The position numbers and the translations under genes are program-made. From NCBI GenBank assembly GCA_002422345.1, contig DIUL01000004.1, positions 1-64,000 of the forward strand: 64,000 nt of DNA. Direction: 5' to 3'. The notes below the pieces were generated by a model. It was given only the letters and a program-made list of their open reading frames with translations, was not told the origin of the DNA and made no database searches. Source of the stretch: Acetobacteraceae bacterium UBA6159. Lineage in GTDB: Bacteria; Pseudomonadota; Alphaproteobacteria; Acetobacterales; Acetobacteraceae. Below, piece after piece: positions 1-7,312 of the stretch (position 1 is its first letter; each line of letters starts with the position of its first letter).

Positions 1-437
1 CCACCAAGCCCTTCAGCCTCGACTCGATGGAGCGGGTGCCGACCTCCGCCACCCTCCTCCGCCTCAACCGCAAGGTCCTGGCCCGCACCGATTTTGCCGC
101 CATCGCCGACCGCCTGCCCGCCGGCGCAACCGAAGCCTTCTGGCACGCCATCCGCGCGGATATTGAGCTGCTGGCGGACGCCGCGACCTGGTGGGACATC
201 GTCGCCGCCGACATCGTCCCCGTGCCCTCGGACATCAGCCCCCAGGCGCTGGCCACGCTGCCGGCCGAACCCTGGGATGAGACGACCTGGGGCGCCTGGG
301 TCGCCGTCCTGGGTCCGGCGGCCAAACCCGCGCTGTTCCTGGCCCTGACCGGAGAGGAAACCGGCCCCGCGATGGACCGCCTGCTACCCCTGATCGGCCG
401 GGACCGCGTCCTCCGCCGGCTGCGTTCGGCCGCCTGA
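1..437 (+). CDS. gltX: Glutamate--tRNA ligase, C-terminal part (5' end outside window)
   Basis: The reading frame is open from base 3 of the window to the TGA at 435-437, so only about the last 144 residues are present. The segment resembles the anticodon-binding end of class I glutamyl-tRNA synthetases: a phrase like FSLDSMERVPTSATLLRLNRK, helices rich in Ala/Leu, a WDETTWGAWV stretch and a terminal basic helix GRDRVLRRLRSA. The enzyme charges tRNA-Glu in the cytoplasm. The catalytic HIGH and KMSKS motifs would lie upstream and cannot be checked. An internal ATG at 27 is not the start, because the homologous frame continues upstream. Downstream, a strong hairpin separates it from the next gene. 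The call rests on recall of the family rather than on a search. Confidence 0.82.
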   Translation, partial: TKPFSLDSMERVPTSATLLRLNRKVLARTDFAAIADRLPAGATEAFWHAIRADIELLADAATWWDIVAADIVPVPSDISPQALATLPAEPWDETTWGAWVAVLGPAAKPALFLALTGEETGPAMDRLLPLIGRDRVLRRLRSAA

Positions 438-457
438 CCCTCCCCTTCCGCCATCCT

Positions 458-489
458 CCGTTTCCCGCCATCGTAACGGCGGGAAACGG
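458..489 (+). promoter_or_regulatory. Perfect 12-bp inverted repeat between gltX and the GMC oxidoreductase gene
   Basis: Arms CCGTTTCCCGCC (458-469) and GGCGGGAAACGG (478-489) pair perfectly around an 8-nt loop. It lies 20 nt after the gltX stop and 11 nt before the next ATG. There is no T-run after it, so it is not a classical intrinsic terminator. In RNA, the right arm would overlap the purine-rich ribosome-binding region of the following gene, so it could attenuate translation or stabilise the gltX 3' end. Confidence 0.6.
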
Positions 490-500
490 GGGGCAGCGCC

Positions 501-2105
501 ATGGCAACGGCCGAGGAATTCGACTTCATCATCGTGGGCGCGGGATCGGCCGGCTGCGTGCTGGCAAACCGCCTCTCCGCCGATCCGGCCAACCGGGTGC
601 TGCTGCTGGAGGCCGGCGGCAAGGACTCCGATCCCTGGATCCATATCCCCGCCGGCTTCTACCGCAACATCTACAACCCCAAGGTCGCCTGGTATTTCGA
701 AACCGAACCGGTGCCGGAGATGCACAACCGGCGCATCTCCTGGCCGCGCGGGAAGGTGCTGGGCGGGTCATCCTCGATCAACGGGCTGATCTATATCCGC
801 GGCCAACGGCAGGACTTCGACCTCTGGCGGCAGTTGGGCAACGCTGGCTGGTCCTATGACGACGTGCTGCCGTATTTCCGCAAGGCCGAGGACCAGGAGA
901 ACGGCGAAGACGCATTCCACGGCACGGGCGGCCCGCTGGGCGTGTCCAACCTCCGCACCCCGCACCCGCTGCACGACGCCTTCGTGAAGGGCTGCCAGGA
1001 AGCGGGCTATCCCTACAACCCCGACTTCAACGGCGCCGAACAGGAAGGCTGCGGGCCGTTGCAGTTGACGGTGAAGGGGCGCAGGCGCGCCTCGGCCGCT
1101 GTCGGCTATCTGCATCCGGTCAAGCACCGCCCCAATCTGCGGATCGAGATCAACGCTTTGACCCACAAGGTCCTGCTGGAAGGCAAGCGCGCCGTCGGCA
1201 TCCGCTATGCCCAGCACGGCGTCATGAAGGAGGCGAAGGCCAGCCGCGAGGTCCTGCTGTGCGGCGGCGCCATCAACTCCCCCCAGATCCTGCAACTGTC
1301 CGGCATCGGCCCGGGCGGTCTGCTGCAGGAACGCGGGGTCGAGGTGCTGCACGACCTGCCGGGCGTGGGGGAGAACCTGCAGGACCATGTCGGCGGCCGC
1401 ATCCTGTACCGCTGCAAGGACCATGTCGTGACCTTCAACGAGGTCTATCACAACTGGTTCCGCCGCCTCTGGGCGGGCATGGAATGGGTGTTCGGCCAGA
1501 CCGGCCCGCTGATGACCGGCGCGGGTCCGATGGGACTGTTCGTGAAGACCAGGCCGGAACTCGACAGCCCCGACGTGCAGTATCAGTTCATGGCCGGCAG
1601 CGCGCCCAAGGTGGGGGAGGCGATGTTCAAGTATCCCGGCTGCGGCATGACCGCGATCCCCTGCCGCCCGGAAAGCCGCGGCTGGCTGCGCATCAAGTCC
1701 GCCGACCCCGAGGAAGCGCCGGCGATGCAGCCCAACTATCTGTCGACCCAGGGCGACCGCGACACCATGATCGCCGGGTTGAAGGTGATCCGCAAAGTGT
1801 TCGAAACCGGACCGATGCGGGAACTGATTGCCGAGGAAATGATCCCCGGACCGCAGGCCGGCACCGACAACGACCTGCTGGAGCACGTGCGCGCGACCGC
1901 CGGCACCACGTTCCACCAGACCAGTACCTGCATGATGGGACCTGGGCCGATGGCGGTTGTCGATACGGATTTGCGGGTGAAGGGGATGGCGGGGTTGCGG
2001 GTGATCGATGCCTCGGTCATGCCGACGGTGGTTTCAGGCAATACCAACGCCACGGTGATCATGATCGCCGAGAAGGGCGCGGATATGATTCTCAGGGGAG
2101 CGTGA
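501..2105 (+). CDS. GMC-family FAD-dependent oxidoreductase (choline/alcohol dehydrogenase-like)
   Basis: A 534-residue flavoprotein of the glucose-methanol-choline family, which oxidises an alcohol to an aldehyde with FAD. The N-terminal Rossmann motif VGAGSAG sits at about residues 12-18, with LLLEAGG following. The GMC signature PRGKVLGGSSSINGLIYIRG is at about residues 81-100. The C-terminal catalytic region has TTFHQTSTCMMG and VVSGNTNATVIMIAEKGA, supplying the expected His and Asn. The length is normal for BetA/AlkJ-like enzymes. The substrate cannot be told: choline dehydrogenase is a frequent automatic label, but nothing nearby is a betaine gene. The start at 501 follows a purine-rich stretch. 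It is followed 3 nt later by an SDR gene, so the two probably act on consecutive oxidation steps. Confidence 0.88.
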   Translation: MATAEEFDFIIVGAGSAGCVLANRLSADPANRVLLLEAGGKDSDPWIHIPAGFYRNIYNPKVAWYFETEPVPEMHNRRISWPRGKVLGGSSSINGLIYIRGQRQDFDLWRQLGNAGWSYDDVLPYFRKAEDQENGEDAFHGTGGPLGVSNLRTPHPLHDAFVKGCQEAGYPYNPDFNGAEQEGCGPLQLTVKGRRRASAAVGYLHPVKHRPNLRIEINALTHKVLLEGKRAVGIRYAQHGVMKEAKASREVLLCGGAINSPQILQLSGIGPGGLLQERGVEVLHDLPGVGENLQDHVGGRILYRCKDHVVTFNEVYHNWFRRLWAGMEWVFGQTGPLMTGAGPMGLFVKTRPELDSPDVQYQFMAGSAPKVGEAMFKYPGCGMTAIPCRPESRGWLRIKSADPEEAPAMQPNYLSTQGDRDTMIAGLKVIRKVFETGPMRELIAEEMIPGPQAGTDNDLLEHVRATAGTTFHQTSTCMMGPGPMAVVDTDLRVKGMAGLRVIDASVMPTVVSGNTNATVIMIAEKGADMILRGA

Positions 2106-2108
2106 GGG

Positions 2109-2864
2109 ATGACCCAGGATTTCGCGGGCAAGGTCGCCCTGATCACCGGATCGGGCAAGAATATCGGTCGCACCATCGCGCTTGATCTCGCGCGACGCGG
2201 GGCCTCGGTGGTGGTGAACGGGCGTGCCGACAAGGCCGCCGTCGATGCCGTGGTGGCCGAGGTCAATGCCATGGGCGCGCAGGCGATCGGCGTGCTGGCC
2301 GATGTCTCGGTCGAGGCGGATGCCCAGCGCCTGGCCGACGCGGCCGTCGCGGCGTTTGGCGGCATCGACATCCTGGTGACCAACGCCGGCCTGCGCCGGC
2401 AGACCCCGTTCCTGTCCATGAGCTACGCGGAATGGCGGGAGATCGTTTCGGTCGCGCTGGATGGCGCCTTCCTGCTGGCCCGCGCCGCGGTGCCGCACAT
2501 GATCCCGCGCGGTGGCGGGGCGATCGTCGGGTTGTCGGGCATTTCCACCCATGTCGGCACGCCGAACCGCTGCCATGTCTCGGCGTCGAAGTCGGGGTTG
2601 GAGGGGTTGATGCGGGCGCTCGCGATCGAACTCGCGCCGCATCGTATCACCTGCAACTGTGTGGCGCCGGGGGCGGTGGATACGGTGCGCGGTGCCTCGG
2701 CTGGCGGCGCCGCGCCGAGTTCGCTGGTGGAAAAAGGCATCCCCCTGGGCCGCAAGGCGGCGGTGGAGGAAATCTCGGGCGCCGTCCGGTTCCTGGCCGG
2801 CCCCGATGGCCGCTACATCACCGGCCAGGTGCTGCACGTGAACGGCGGCGTCTTCCTGACCTGA
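2109..2864 (+). CDS. SDR-family oxidoreductase lacking the catalytic tyrosine
   Basis: A 251-residue classical-length short-chain dehydrogenase. The cofactor motif is TGSGKNIGR near residue 14, NAG follows near residue 93, and the C-terminus has the usual YITGQVLHVNGG. The catalytic Ser is in LSGIS. The usual YxxxK reads VSASK (codons gtc tcg gcg tcg aag at about 2577-2591), so the Tyr is replaced by Val while the Lys is kept, with CH immediately before. Enzymes of this type are usually annotated as 3-oxoacyl-ACP reductase-like, but without Tyr that assignment is doubtful. The gene starts 3 nt after the GMC oxidoreductase stop and is almost certainly cotranscribed with it. Confidence 0.85.
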   Translation: MTQDFAGKVALITGSGKNIGRTIALDLARRGASVVVNGRADKAAVDAVVAEVNAMGAQAIGVLADVSVEADAQRLADAAVAAFGGIDILVTNAGLRRQTPFLSMSYAEWREIVSVALDGAFLLARAAVPHMIPRGGGAIVGLSGISTHVGTPNRCHVSASKSGLEGLMRALAIELAPHRITCNCVAPGAVDTVRGASAGGAAPSSLVEKGIPLGRKAAVEEISGAVRFLAGPDGRYITGQVLHVNGGVFLT

Positions 2865-2876
2865 ATAGGCAGCTTC

Positions 2877-3026
2877 TTCTCCCTCTCCCCTTGAGGGGGA
2901 GGGCCGGGGTGGGGGGTAAGCCACGGCACCGACCCGAGGGGCCTCAAGGCACCGACTGGGGGACGCCCACCCCTCCCCCCATCCTCGGTCCGCTTCGCGG
3001 CCCGAGCCCTCAAGGGGAGGGGGCGC
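2877..3026. repeat. G/C-rich intergenic hairpin repeat (copy 1)
   Basis: Between two convergent genes lie CCCTCTCCCC-TTGA-GGGGGAGGG (a hairpin) and, about 100 nt later, GGTCCGCTTCGCGGCCC followed by CTCAAGGGGAGGGGGC. The second part recurs at about 16799-16845 with few changes. It is an extragenic palindromic-type repeat. It may also act as the 3' end of the convergent transcripts. No protein is encoded. Confidence 0.6.
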
Positions 3027-3040
3027 GTTGGGGCACCTGC

Positions 3041-4477
3041 CTACCCCTTCTCCGCCACCCGCAAGGCCGCCTCCAACCGCTTGGCGGTATCCGTCGCCAG
3101 AGCCTCCGGCGTGCAAGCAAACCCCATCACCATCCCCGCCATCCGCGCCGGACCCGCGTAGTATGCCCGCAACGGCGAGACCGACAGCCCGCGCGACCGG
3201 CAGGCGGTGACCGCGGCCGCCTCATCCGCCCCATCCGGCAGGCGCGCGACCATATGCAGGCCGCCAGGCGCGGGCAGGGGGGTGATGCGCTGCACATGCC
3301 TCTCCATCGCCGCCAGCAGCGCCGACCGCCGACGAGCGTATTCCGTCCGGACCCGCCGGATATGCGGCGCGAGCAGCCCCTGCCGCATGAACTCGGCCAA
3401 TGTCGCCTGCCCGAACGCATCCGTGCCCCGGTCCATCAACGTCCGCAGCCGCACGAAGGCCGGCACCAGCGGGGCCGGCACGACCGCGAAGCCCAGCCGC
3501 AGCGCCGGGGCCAATGTCTTGCTGAAGGTCCCGCAGTAGATCACCCGCCCGGCCTTATCCAACGTCGCGAGCGGCGGCAGCGGCCGTCCCTCCCACCGGA
3601 ATTCGGAGTCGCAATCGTCCTCCAGAATCCACGCATTCGCCCGTCCGGCCCAGTCCAACAGCGCCAGGCGCCGCCCGATTGGCAGGGCGCCACCCAGCGG
3701 CGTGGCATGGGACGGTGCGACCAATACCAGCCGAGCGTGGGGGGCGGCAGCGATTCCGGCGGCGACGTTGAGGCCTTCGGTGTCGCTGGGGACGGGCACG
3801 ACCTCGGCCCCCGCGGCGAGCAGGGCGCCCCGGCCGGCGATATAGCCCGGGTCCTCCACCCAGGCCGCGTCACCGGGGTCCATCAGCAGTTCGGCCGCGG
3901 TGCGGAGCGCCTGTTGCGTGCCGGAGGTCACGACGATGCAGCCCGGGTCGGCGACCAGCCCGCGAGTCGCGGCCAGATGCGCGGCGATATGCTCTCGCAG
4001 GTCGTGCAGGCCCTGCGGCGGCGGATAGCTGCTGAGTTCGCCGGCTAGCGGCTTCAGCACCCGGCTGGCGCAGCGCGCCCAGGCCTGGGCGGGGAACAGA
4101 TCGGGCGCGGGGACGCCGCCGGCGAGCAGCATCCCGTCGCGGTGATCGCGCGCGGTGGCGCTGGCCGGGATGGCGGCCAGGCGCGCGCCGCGGGTGGACA
4201 GGGCGCTCGCGGCCGCCTTGGGCGGAATGGCGGGGGATGGCGCGGCATCGGGCAGGTCGGGGGCGACATAGGTGCCGGACCCGGTGCGGGCGCGGACATA
4301 GCCCTCGGCCGCCAGGCGTTCATAGGCGAGCACGACCGTCTGGCGCGCCACGCCGAGTTCGCCGGCCAGCGCCCGCGTAGGCGGCAGGCGCGCGCCGGAG
4401 GGGAGTGATCCGGTCAGGATTCCCTGCCGCAATCGTTCAAAGACGGAGAATTGCCGTGTTTGGTCTGGCGCCAACAT
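3041..4477 (-). CDS. MocR/PdxR-type regulator: GntR winged helix fused to class I aminotransferase domain
   Basis: A 478-residue protein with an N-terminal GntR winged helix (residues about 1-75: SVFERLRQGILTG, LPPTRALAGELGVARQTV, EGYVRARTGSGTYV) and a C-terminal fold-type-I aminotransferase domain (about 115-478). The PLP-binding Lys lies in YCGTFSKTLAPALRLGF and the phosphate-contact Asp in LEDDCDSEFRW. Such proteins normally use PLP as an effector-sensing cofactor to control amino-acid, GABA, taurine or vitamin B6 genes rather than transaminate. A perfect 14-bp palindrome 22 bp upstream of the ATG is a likely autoregulatory site. No clear ribosome-binding site precedes the ATG, so a leaderless transcript is possible. 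The target cannot be deduced: the neighbours are rpsU upstream and a convergent SDR gene. Confidence 0.9.
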   Translation of the reverse strand: MLAPDQTRQFSVFERLRQGILTGSLPSGARLPPTRALAGELGVARQTVVLAYERLAAEGYVRARTGSGTYVAPDLPDAAPSPAIPPKAAASALSTRGARLAAIPASATARDHRDGMLLAGGVPAPDLFPAQAWARCASRVLKPLAGELSSYPPPQGLHDLREHIAAHLAATRGLVADPGCIVVTSGTQQALRTAAELLMDPGDAAWVEDPGYIAGRGALLAAGAEVVPVPSDTEGLNVAAGIAAAPHARLVLVAPSHATPLGGALPIGRRLALLDWAGRANAWILEDDCDSEFRWEGRPLPPLATLDKAGRVIYCGTFSKTLAPALRLGFAVVPAPLVPAFVRLRTLMDRGTDAFGQATLAEFMRQGLLAPHIRRVRTEYARRRSALLAAMERHVQRITPLPAPGGLHMVARLPDGADEAAAVTACRSRGLSVSPLRAYYAGPARMAGMVMGFACTPEALATDTAKRLEAALRVAEKG

Positions 4478-4498
4478 GGGTTATGCCACTGCCTGATA

Positions 4499-4512
4499 GG
4501 TCCAATTGGACC
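4499..4512. promoter_or_regulatory. Perfect palindrome GGTCCAATTGGACC upstream of the MocR gene
   Basis: A 14-bp perfect inverted repeat, 21-22 bp upstream of the ATG of the MocR-type gene. Autoregulation through sites next to their own promoter is usual in this family, so it is a candidate operator. Binding is inferred only. Confidence 0.5.
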
Positions 4513-4618
4513 CTAGCGCAGAGAATGGCCGGCCGCCAAGCATACGATGGGGCGCATAATGCGTACAAACGCAGACCGCGGCGTCTGGCTGCTATGCCTG
4601 ACCCGCGGTCGGTATTCT

Positions 4619-4641
4619 GGATCCCCCGGCGAGCCGGGGAT
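4619..4641. terminator. Hairpin downstream of rpsU
   Basis: GATCCCCCGGC and GCCGGGGATC form a near-perfect stem just after the rpsU stop (minus strand). There is no T-tract, so termination may be inefficient or factor-assisted. Similar GATCCCCGG-type palindromes are common intergenic repeats in alphaproteobacteria. Confidence 0.45.
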
Positions 4642-4647
4642 CGTGCG

Positions 4648-4851
4648 TTAGAAGCCCTCGCGCTCCAGCCGCTTGCGCTCCAGCTTACGGGCGCGACGAA
4701 CGGCTTCCGCGGCTTCACGGGCCCGACGCTCGGACGGCTTTTCGTAGTGCCGCCGCAGCTTCATCTCCCGGAAGATTCCTTCCCGCTGCATCTTCTTCTT
4801 GAGCGCCTTGAGCGCCTGATCGACATTGTTGTCACGGACGAGAACTTGCAC
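4648..4851 (-). CDS. rpsU: 30S ribosomal protein S21
   Basis: A 67-residue basic protein matching S21: QVLVRDNNVDQALKALKKKM at the N-terminus, then FREMKLRRHYEKPSERRAR, and a Lys/Arg-rich tail RRARKLERKRLEREGF. S21 binds the small ribosomal subunit near the 3' end of 16S rRNA and helps initiation. The frame extends upstream to a TTG at 4887, but the family begins at the residue encoded by GTG at 4851-4849. An AAGGAG lies 11 nt before it, so the GTG start is chosen. The gene is divergent from def, with a 9-bp stem hairpin in its leader region. Confidence 0.95.
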   Translation of the reverse strand: MQVLVRDNNVDQALKALKKKMQREGIFREMKLRRHYEKPSERRAREAAEAVRRARKLERKRLEREGF

Positions 4852-4875
4852 TTGGCCGCCTGCTCCTTCCATTCG

Positions 4876-4896
4876 TGCGTCCGACAATCGGACGCA
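4876..4896. promoter_or_regulatory. 9-bp perfect hairpin between rpsU and def
   Basis: TGCGTCCGA-CAA-TCGGACGCA forms a perfect 9-bp stem with a 3-nt loop, 25 nt upstream of the rpsU start codon. It could be an mRNA leader structure for rpsU or an operator in the divergent promoter region. No matching known leader was recognised. Confidence 0.5.
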
Positions 4897-5000
4897 TGCT
4901 TGACCGCCCGAAAGCCGGGTCGCCCGACACGGGAAGCGGGGCTATACCATGGCCTCCCAGGACCACAAACCCTATTTTCCGGCAAACGCAGGGAGTTTCC

Positions 5001-5549
5001 ATGGCCATCCTGAAGATCGCCCGCATGGGCCACCCCGTGCTGCTGCGCCGCTGTGACCCCGTGCCGGACCCCGGCGCGCCGGAAATCCGCAGGCTGGTGG
5101 CCGATATGTTGGAAACGATGGAGGACGCGCCAGGCGTCGGCCTGGCCGCGCCGCAGGTCTATGTGCCCCTGCGGCTGTTCGTTTTTCGCGTCCCCGTCGA
5201 TCGGCAGGGCACTGATCCAAACGACTCGGAAGCCGGTAACACGGTGATGATCAACCCCGAGGTCGAACTGATCGGTGACGATCGCGTGCTGGGGTGGGAG
5301 GGGTGCCTGTCGATCCCTGGCCTGCGCGCCGCCGTGCCCCGCGCCACCCGCATCCGCTATACCGGTGTCGATTGCGACGGCAACCGCGTGACGCGGGAGG
5401 CCTCGGGTTTCCACGCCCGTGTCGTGCAGCACGAATACGACCATCTGGACGGCATCCTCTATACGATGCGGCTGACCGATTTCCGGCTGTTCGGCTTCAA
5501 TGAGGAACTGACCCGGATGATCGAAAACCAGAAGCAGGAGAACGCATGA
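5001..5549 (+). CDS. def: Peptide deformylase
   Basis: A 182-residue metalloenzyme that removes the N-formyl group from nascent proteins. All three catalytic motifs are present: GVGLAAPQ at residues 45-52, EGCLS in the middle (metal Cys), and QHEYDH (two metal His and the catalytic Glu). The frame is open further upstream, but the conserved N-terminus MAILKIARMGHPVL begins at ATG 5001, preceded by GGGAG. The stop overlaps the start of the COQ9-like gene (ATGA), which suggests translational coupling. Peptide deformylases are often paired with fmt, but here the partner is a COQ9-like gene. Confidence 0.95.
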   Translation: MAILKIARMGHPVLLRRCDPVPDPGAPEIRRLVADMLETMEDAPGVGLAAPQVYVPLRLFVFRVPVDRQGTDPNDSEAGNTVMINPEVELIGDDRVLGWEGCLSIPGLRAAVPRATRIRYTGVDCDGNRVTREASGFHARVVQHEYDHLDGILYTMRLTDFRLFGFNEELTRMIENQKQENA

Positions 5550-6163
5550 GCCTGTTCGCAATCCCCGAGCGGCTGCCCGAACGCGACGCCGCGATCGAGG
5601 CGATGCTGCCGCACGTGCCCTTCGACGGCTGGACGATGCGCGCGCTGCGTATGGGGCTCGCCGACGCGGGTATGCCGGTGGACGACGCCGAATTGCTGTT
5701 TCCCGGCGGAGCGGCCGACATGGTCGACACGTTCTGCGACCTGGCCGACCGCTGGATGGAACAGGATGCGGCGACCCTCGCCGAAACCCGCCTGACCGCC
5801 CGGGTGCGCGGTGTCATCGCTCTGCGCTTCGAACGCAATCGTCCGCATCGGGAAGCGATCCGGCGCGCCTTGGCCGTGCTCGCGCTGCCGATGAACGCGC
5901 GGGTGGCGGCGGCCTGTTCGGCGCGGACGGTGGACTCGATCTGGTATGCCGCGGGGGACGAGTCGGCTGATTTCTCCTGGTACACCAAGCGGGCGATCCT
6001 GACCGGGGTCTATGGCACCACGCTGCTGTACTGGCTGCGCGACGGGTCGGAGGATGGGGCGGACACGCTGGCCTTCCTCGATCGCCGCCTGGCCGGGGTG
6101 GGCCGGATCGGCAAGCTGCGCGGGCGGCTGGATACCGCTTTGGCCCGCCTGCGCCCCGCCTGA
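5546..6163 (+). CDS. COQ9-family protein
   Basis: A 205-residue protein with the COQ9 pattern: an N-terminal helix MSLFAIPERLPERDAAIEAM, then VPFDGWTMRALRMGLADAG, an acidic/hydrophobic middle, and a C-terminal segment SADFSWYTKRAILTGVYG with WLRD, followed by the RLDTALARLRP tail. COQ9 proteins are TetR-fold lipid-binding proteins needed for ubiquinone biosynthesis (the COQ7 step), and alphaproteobacteria carry single-domain homologues. The start overlaps the def stop by 4 nt. Length and motifs are typical. The role in ubiquinone synthesis is by family analogy. Confidence 0.88.
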   Translation: MSLFAIPERLPERDAAIEAMLPHVPFDGWTMRALRMGLADAGMPVDDAELLFPGGAADMVDTFCDLADRWMEQDAATLAETRLTARVRGVIALRFERNRPHREAIRRALAVLALPMNARVAAACSARTVDSIWYAAGDESADFSWYTKRAILTGVYGTTLLYWLRDGSEDGADTLAFLDRRLAGVGRIGKLRGRLDTALARLRPA

Positions 6164-6179
6164 AAAAAGGGAAACGTCC

Positions 6180-6989
6180 ATGACCGACCGCTACGCCGCC
6201 TATACCCGCCTGTCCTTCGATCGCCCGCATCCGCGCGTGCTGCGCGTGACCATGGGCTCGGGCGAGAAGCTGAACCCCGTCGATGCGACCATGCACCGGG
6301 AACTCGGGGATATCTGGCGCGATATTGACGCCGATTCGTCCGTCAACGCGGTGATCCTGACCGGCGGACCGAAGGCGTTCTCGGCCGGCGGCGATTTCGG
6401 GATGATCAAGGACATCATGGACGATTTCGACGCCCGGACCCGCGTCTGGAAGGAGGCGCGGGACCTCGTCTACAACATCATCAACTGCTCCAAGCCCGTG
6501 GTCAGCGCGATGCGCGGGCCGGCCGTGGGGGCGGGGCTGGTGGCGGGGCTGCTGGCGGATATCTCCATCGCCAGCAAGACGGCGCGGATCATCGACGGGC
6601 ATACGCGTCTGGGCGTCGCCGCGGGGGACCATTCGGTCATCGTCTGGCCGCTGCTCTGCGGCATGGCCAAGGCGAAGTACTATCTGCTGCTGTGCGATGC
6701 CGTGTCCGGGGAGGAAGCGGAGCGGATTGGACTGATCTCCCTGGCTGTGGACGACGCCGATCTTGATGCCAAAGCGCTGGAATGCGCGACCCGCCTGGCC
6801 GAGGGCGCGCAATCGGCGATCCGCTGGACCAAATACGCGCTGAACAACTGGCTGCGGATGGCGGGACCGTCCTTCGATGCCTCCCTGGCGCTGGAATTCT
6901 TGGGCTTCACCGGGCCGGAAGCGCGGGAGGGGCTGAATTCCCATCTGGAAAAGCGCCGGCCGAATTTTCCGCCGGTGTCGAACCTCTGA
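6180..6989 (+). CDS. Enoyl-CoA hydratase/isomerase (crotonase) family protein with altered active site
   Basis: A 269-residue crotonase-fold protein. CoA/oxyanion-hole elements are present: AFSAGGDFGMIKD, and GPAVGAGLVAGLLADISIAS. In the stretch GHTRLGVAAGDHSVIVWPLL the two Glu residues used by true 2-enoyl-CoA hydratases (in PEIxLG and PGxGG contexts) are not found, so simple hydration is doubtful and another crotonase reaction is possible. The ATG at 6180 follows a GAAAAAAGGGAAA purine run. The open frame extends upstream into the COQ9 gene but without homology. The gene is 16 nt downstream of the COQ9 gene and overlaps the next one. Confidence 0.85.
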   Translation: MTDRYAAYTRLSFDRPHPRVLRVTMGSGEKLNPVDATMHRELGDIWRDIDADSSVNAVILTGGPKAFSAGGDFGMIKDIMDDFDARTRVWKEARDLVYNIINCSKPVVSAMRGPAVGAGLVAGLLADISIASKTARIIDGHTRLGVAAGDHSVIVWPLLCGMAKAKYYLLLCDAVSGEEAERIGLISLAVDDADLDAKALECATRLAEGAQSAIRWTKYALNNWLRMAGPSFDASLALEFLGFTGPEAREGLNSHLEKRRPNFPPVSNL

Positions 6990-7306
6990 GGCTGTTCGTC
7001 TACGGCACGCTGCTTGATCCGGCGACGTTGGCGCGCCGGGGTGGGCCTGGGTTGGCCCTGGTGCCCGCCTGCCTGGCTGGCTGGCGGCGGGTGGGGCTGC
7101 GTGGGTCGCCCTATCCCACGCTGCGGCGCGGTGGGCGGGTGCCCGGCGCGGTGATGGACGTGGGCGCCGCTGCGCTGCGTCGCCTGACCGCATACGAAGG
7201 CCCGCGCTATCGCCTGACCCGGGTTGTCGTCGCGACGCCAAGGGGCAAGATAGGGGCATGGACTTGGATCGCGGCGGGCGCCACGCACCGCCCTTGGAAG
7301 GGATGA
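6986..7306 (+). CDS. Gamma-glutamylcyclotransferase-like (AIG2-fold) protein, unusual start
   Basis: About 106 residues with the AIG2/GGCT signature LFVYGTLLDPATL, followed by GWRRVGLRGSPYPTL, GAVMDV and a YEGPRYRLTRVVV motif carrying the usual catalytic Glu. Members open gamma-glutamyl or related amide bonds to 5-oxoproline, or have unknown substrates. No ATG or GTG exists in frame near the N-terminus. The most economical start is CTG at 6986, overlapping the TGA of the crotonase gene. The next in-frame ATG is 204 nt upstream, inside that gene. The stop is 6 nt before the next ATG, so it belongs to the same operon. Confidence 0.72.
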   Translation: MRLFVYGTLLDPATLARRGGPGLALVPACLAGWRRVGLRGSPYPTLRRGGRVPGAVMDVGAAALRRLTAYEGPRYRLTRVVVATPRGKIGAWTWIAAGATHRPWKG

Positions 7307-7312
7307 AGCGCG

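Noticed and set aside
2432..4048. 538-codon plus-strand frame across the SDR/MocR junction
   Set aside because: It overlaps two well-supported genes and the intergenic repeat and has the composition of a shadow frame.
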